From: Symbiodinium natans
Taxonomy: Eukaryota; Sar; Dinophyceae; Suessiales; Symbiodiniaceae
NCBI GenBank assembly: GCA_905221605.1
Contig: CAJNDS010001624.1
Location: 708,798 to 772,797 of the forward strand
DNA length: 64,000 nucleotides
Direction: 5' to 3'
Shown here: positions 63,611-64,000 of the stretch, piece after piece
How the letters are laid out: every line of letters begins with the position of its first letter
How positions within the stretch are numbered: position 1 is the first letter of the stretch
Translations under genes and position numbers: made by a program
The notes under the pieces: model-generated
Seen by the model: only the letters and a program-made list of their open reading frames with translations
Database searches by the model: none
What the model was told of the DNA's origin: nothing

Positions 63611-64000
63611 AGTCCCTAGATGCAACAACACTTCTGCTCTTCTATGTTGTGAGGTTTTTCTGGCTTCAATGACAGTAACTTTGCCGGGATGCCGTTTGCA
63701 TTCCCACGGTGCTTCAAATACGTGCAAAATAACAGTCAACACTCAGTCAACACTCAGTCAACACTACAGTCAACACTACAGTCAACACTACCAAAACCCT
63801 GGGAAAACCAGCAGATTCCACAATTCACTCATTTCAAAGGAAAGTAATAGTACTTTAGCTTCTTAATGTCCAGAACAGCAAAATGCTGGATTTTCCGCCA
63901 TTTTGGCAGCGTTTTTGACGTATGTTGACTGTAGTGTTGACTGAGTGTGACTGAGTGTTGACTGAGGTTGACTGTATCTGATGCGTTTTTGTTGCATTTA
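63611..64000 (+). repeat. macrosatellite block 4, runs off the window
   Basis: It starts like the standard unit. From about 63895 it has several small changes: a broken hairpin arm TTTTCCGCCATTTT, an inserted TTTTTGACGTAT and deletions in the GTTGACTGAG array. These may be real divergence or reduced sequence quality at the end. Confidence 0.85.

Noticed and set aside
57354-63866. Recurring frames of about 63-123 codons in the satellite units
   Set aside because: They are repeated because the DNA is repeated. They occur on both strands, include the short arrays and match no family.

Overview
This is nuclear DNA from a dinoflagellate, most likely a Symbiodiniaceae/Suessiales-type alga (the group is inferred). 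Recognisable genes are broken into many small exons. The introns start with GC, GT or GA and almost always end AG|G, which is the dinoflagellate splicing signature. Degenerate TTTAGGG-type telomere-like tracts lie inside the window, long gene-poor stretches are filled with simple repeats and transposon debris, and conserved genes run in same-strand blocks.

From 1.8 to about 32 kb every recognisable gene is on the minus strand. An EHD-type (Eps15-homology) dynamin-family ATPase has its 5' half at 23.2-20.36 kb and its 3' half at 5.05-1.86 kb. The 15.3 kb between the halves behaves as one GC-AG intron with matching phase, yet it contains other minus-strand genes: a metallophosphoesterase (19.4-17.7 kb), a complete three-exon eRF1 (14.6-12.9 kb) and unidentified exons near 11.2, 10.9 and 8.1 kb. 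Upstream of EHD, 32.2-26.5 kb carries many short exons that read as charged, coiled-coil-like protein.

The middle, 32.3-44.5 kb, looks like a divergent strand-switch zone. It holds a hairpin-forming tandem repeat, an AAT-type tract, a polypyrimidine tract, a retroelement RNase H tail and a frameshifted transposon helicase-like remnant.

From 44.5 kb the conserved genes are on the plus strand: a NEK-like kinase whose beta3 lysine is arginine (44.6-45.5 kb), a CIR_N-domain protein (53.5-53.85 kb) and SLU7 exons (56.1-56.2 kb). The last two belong to families that act in pre-mRNA splicing. A large imperfect palindrome with a G-rich centre lies at 50.7-51.28 kb.

From 57.2 kb to the end is a macrosatellite of near-identical 617-635 bp units. 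Each unit has inverted arrays of a roughly 11-bp motif and two 25-bp hairpins. A 229-bp terminal-inverted-repeat element is interspersed, and occupied and empty sites can both be seen. The array runs off the window.

Exon boundaries were inferred by matching reading frames to remembered family sequences and checking phase by hand. No alignment or database search was run.
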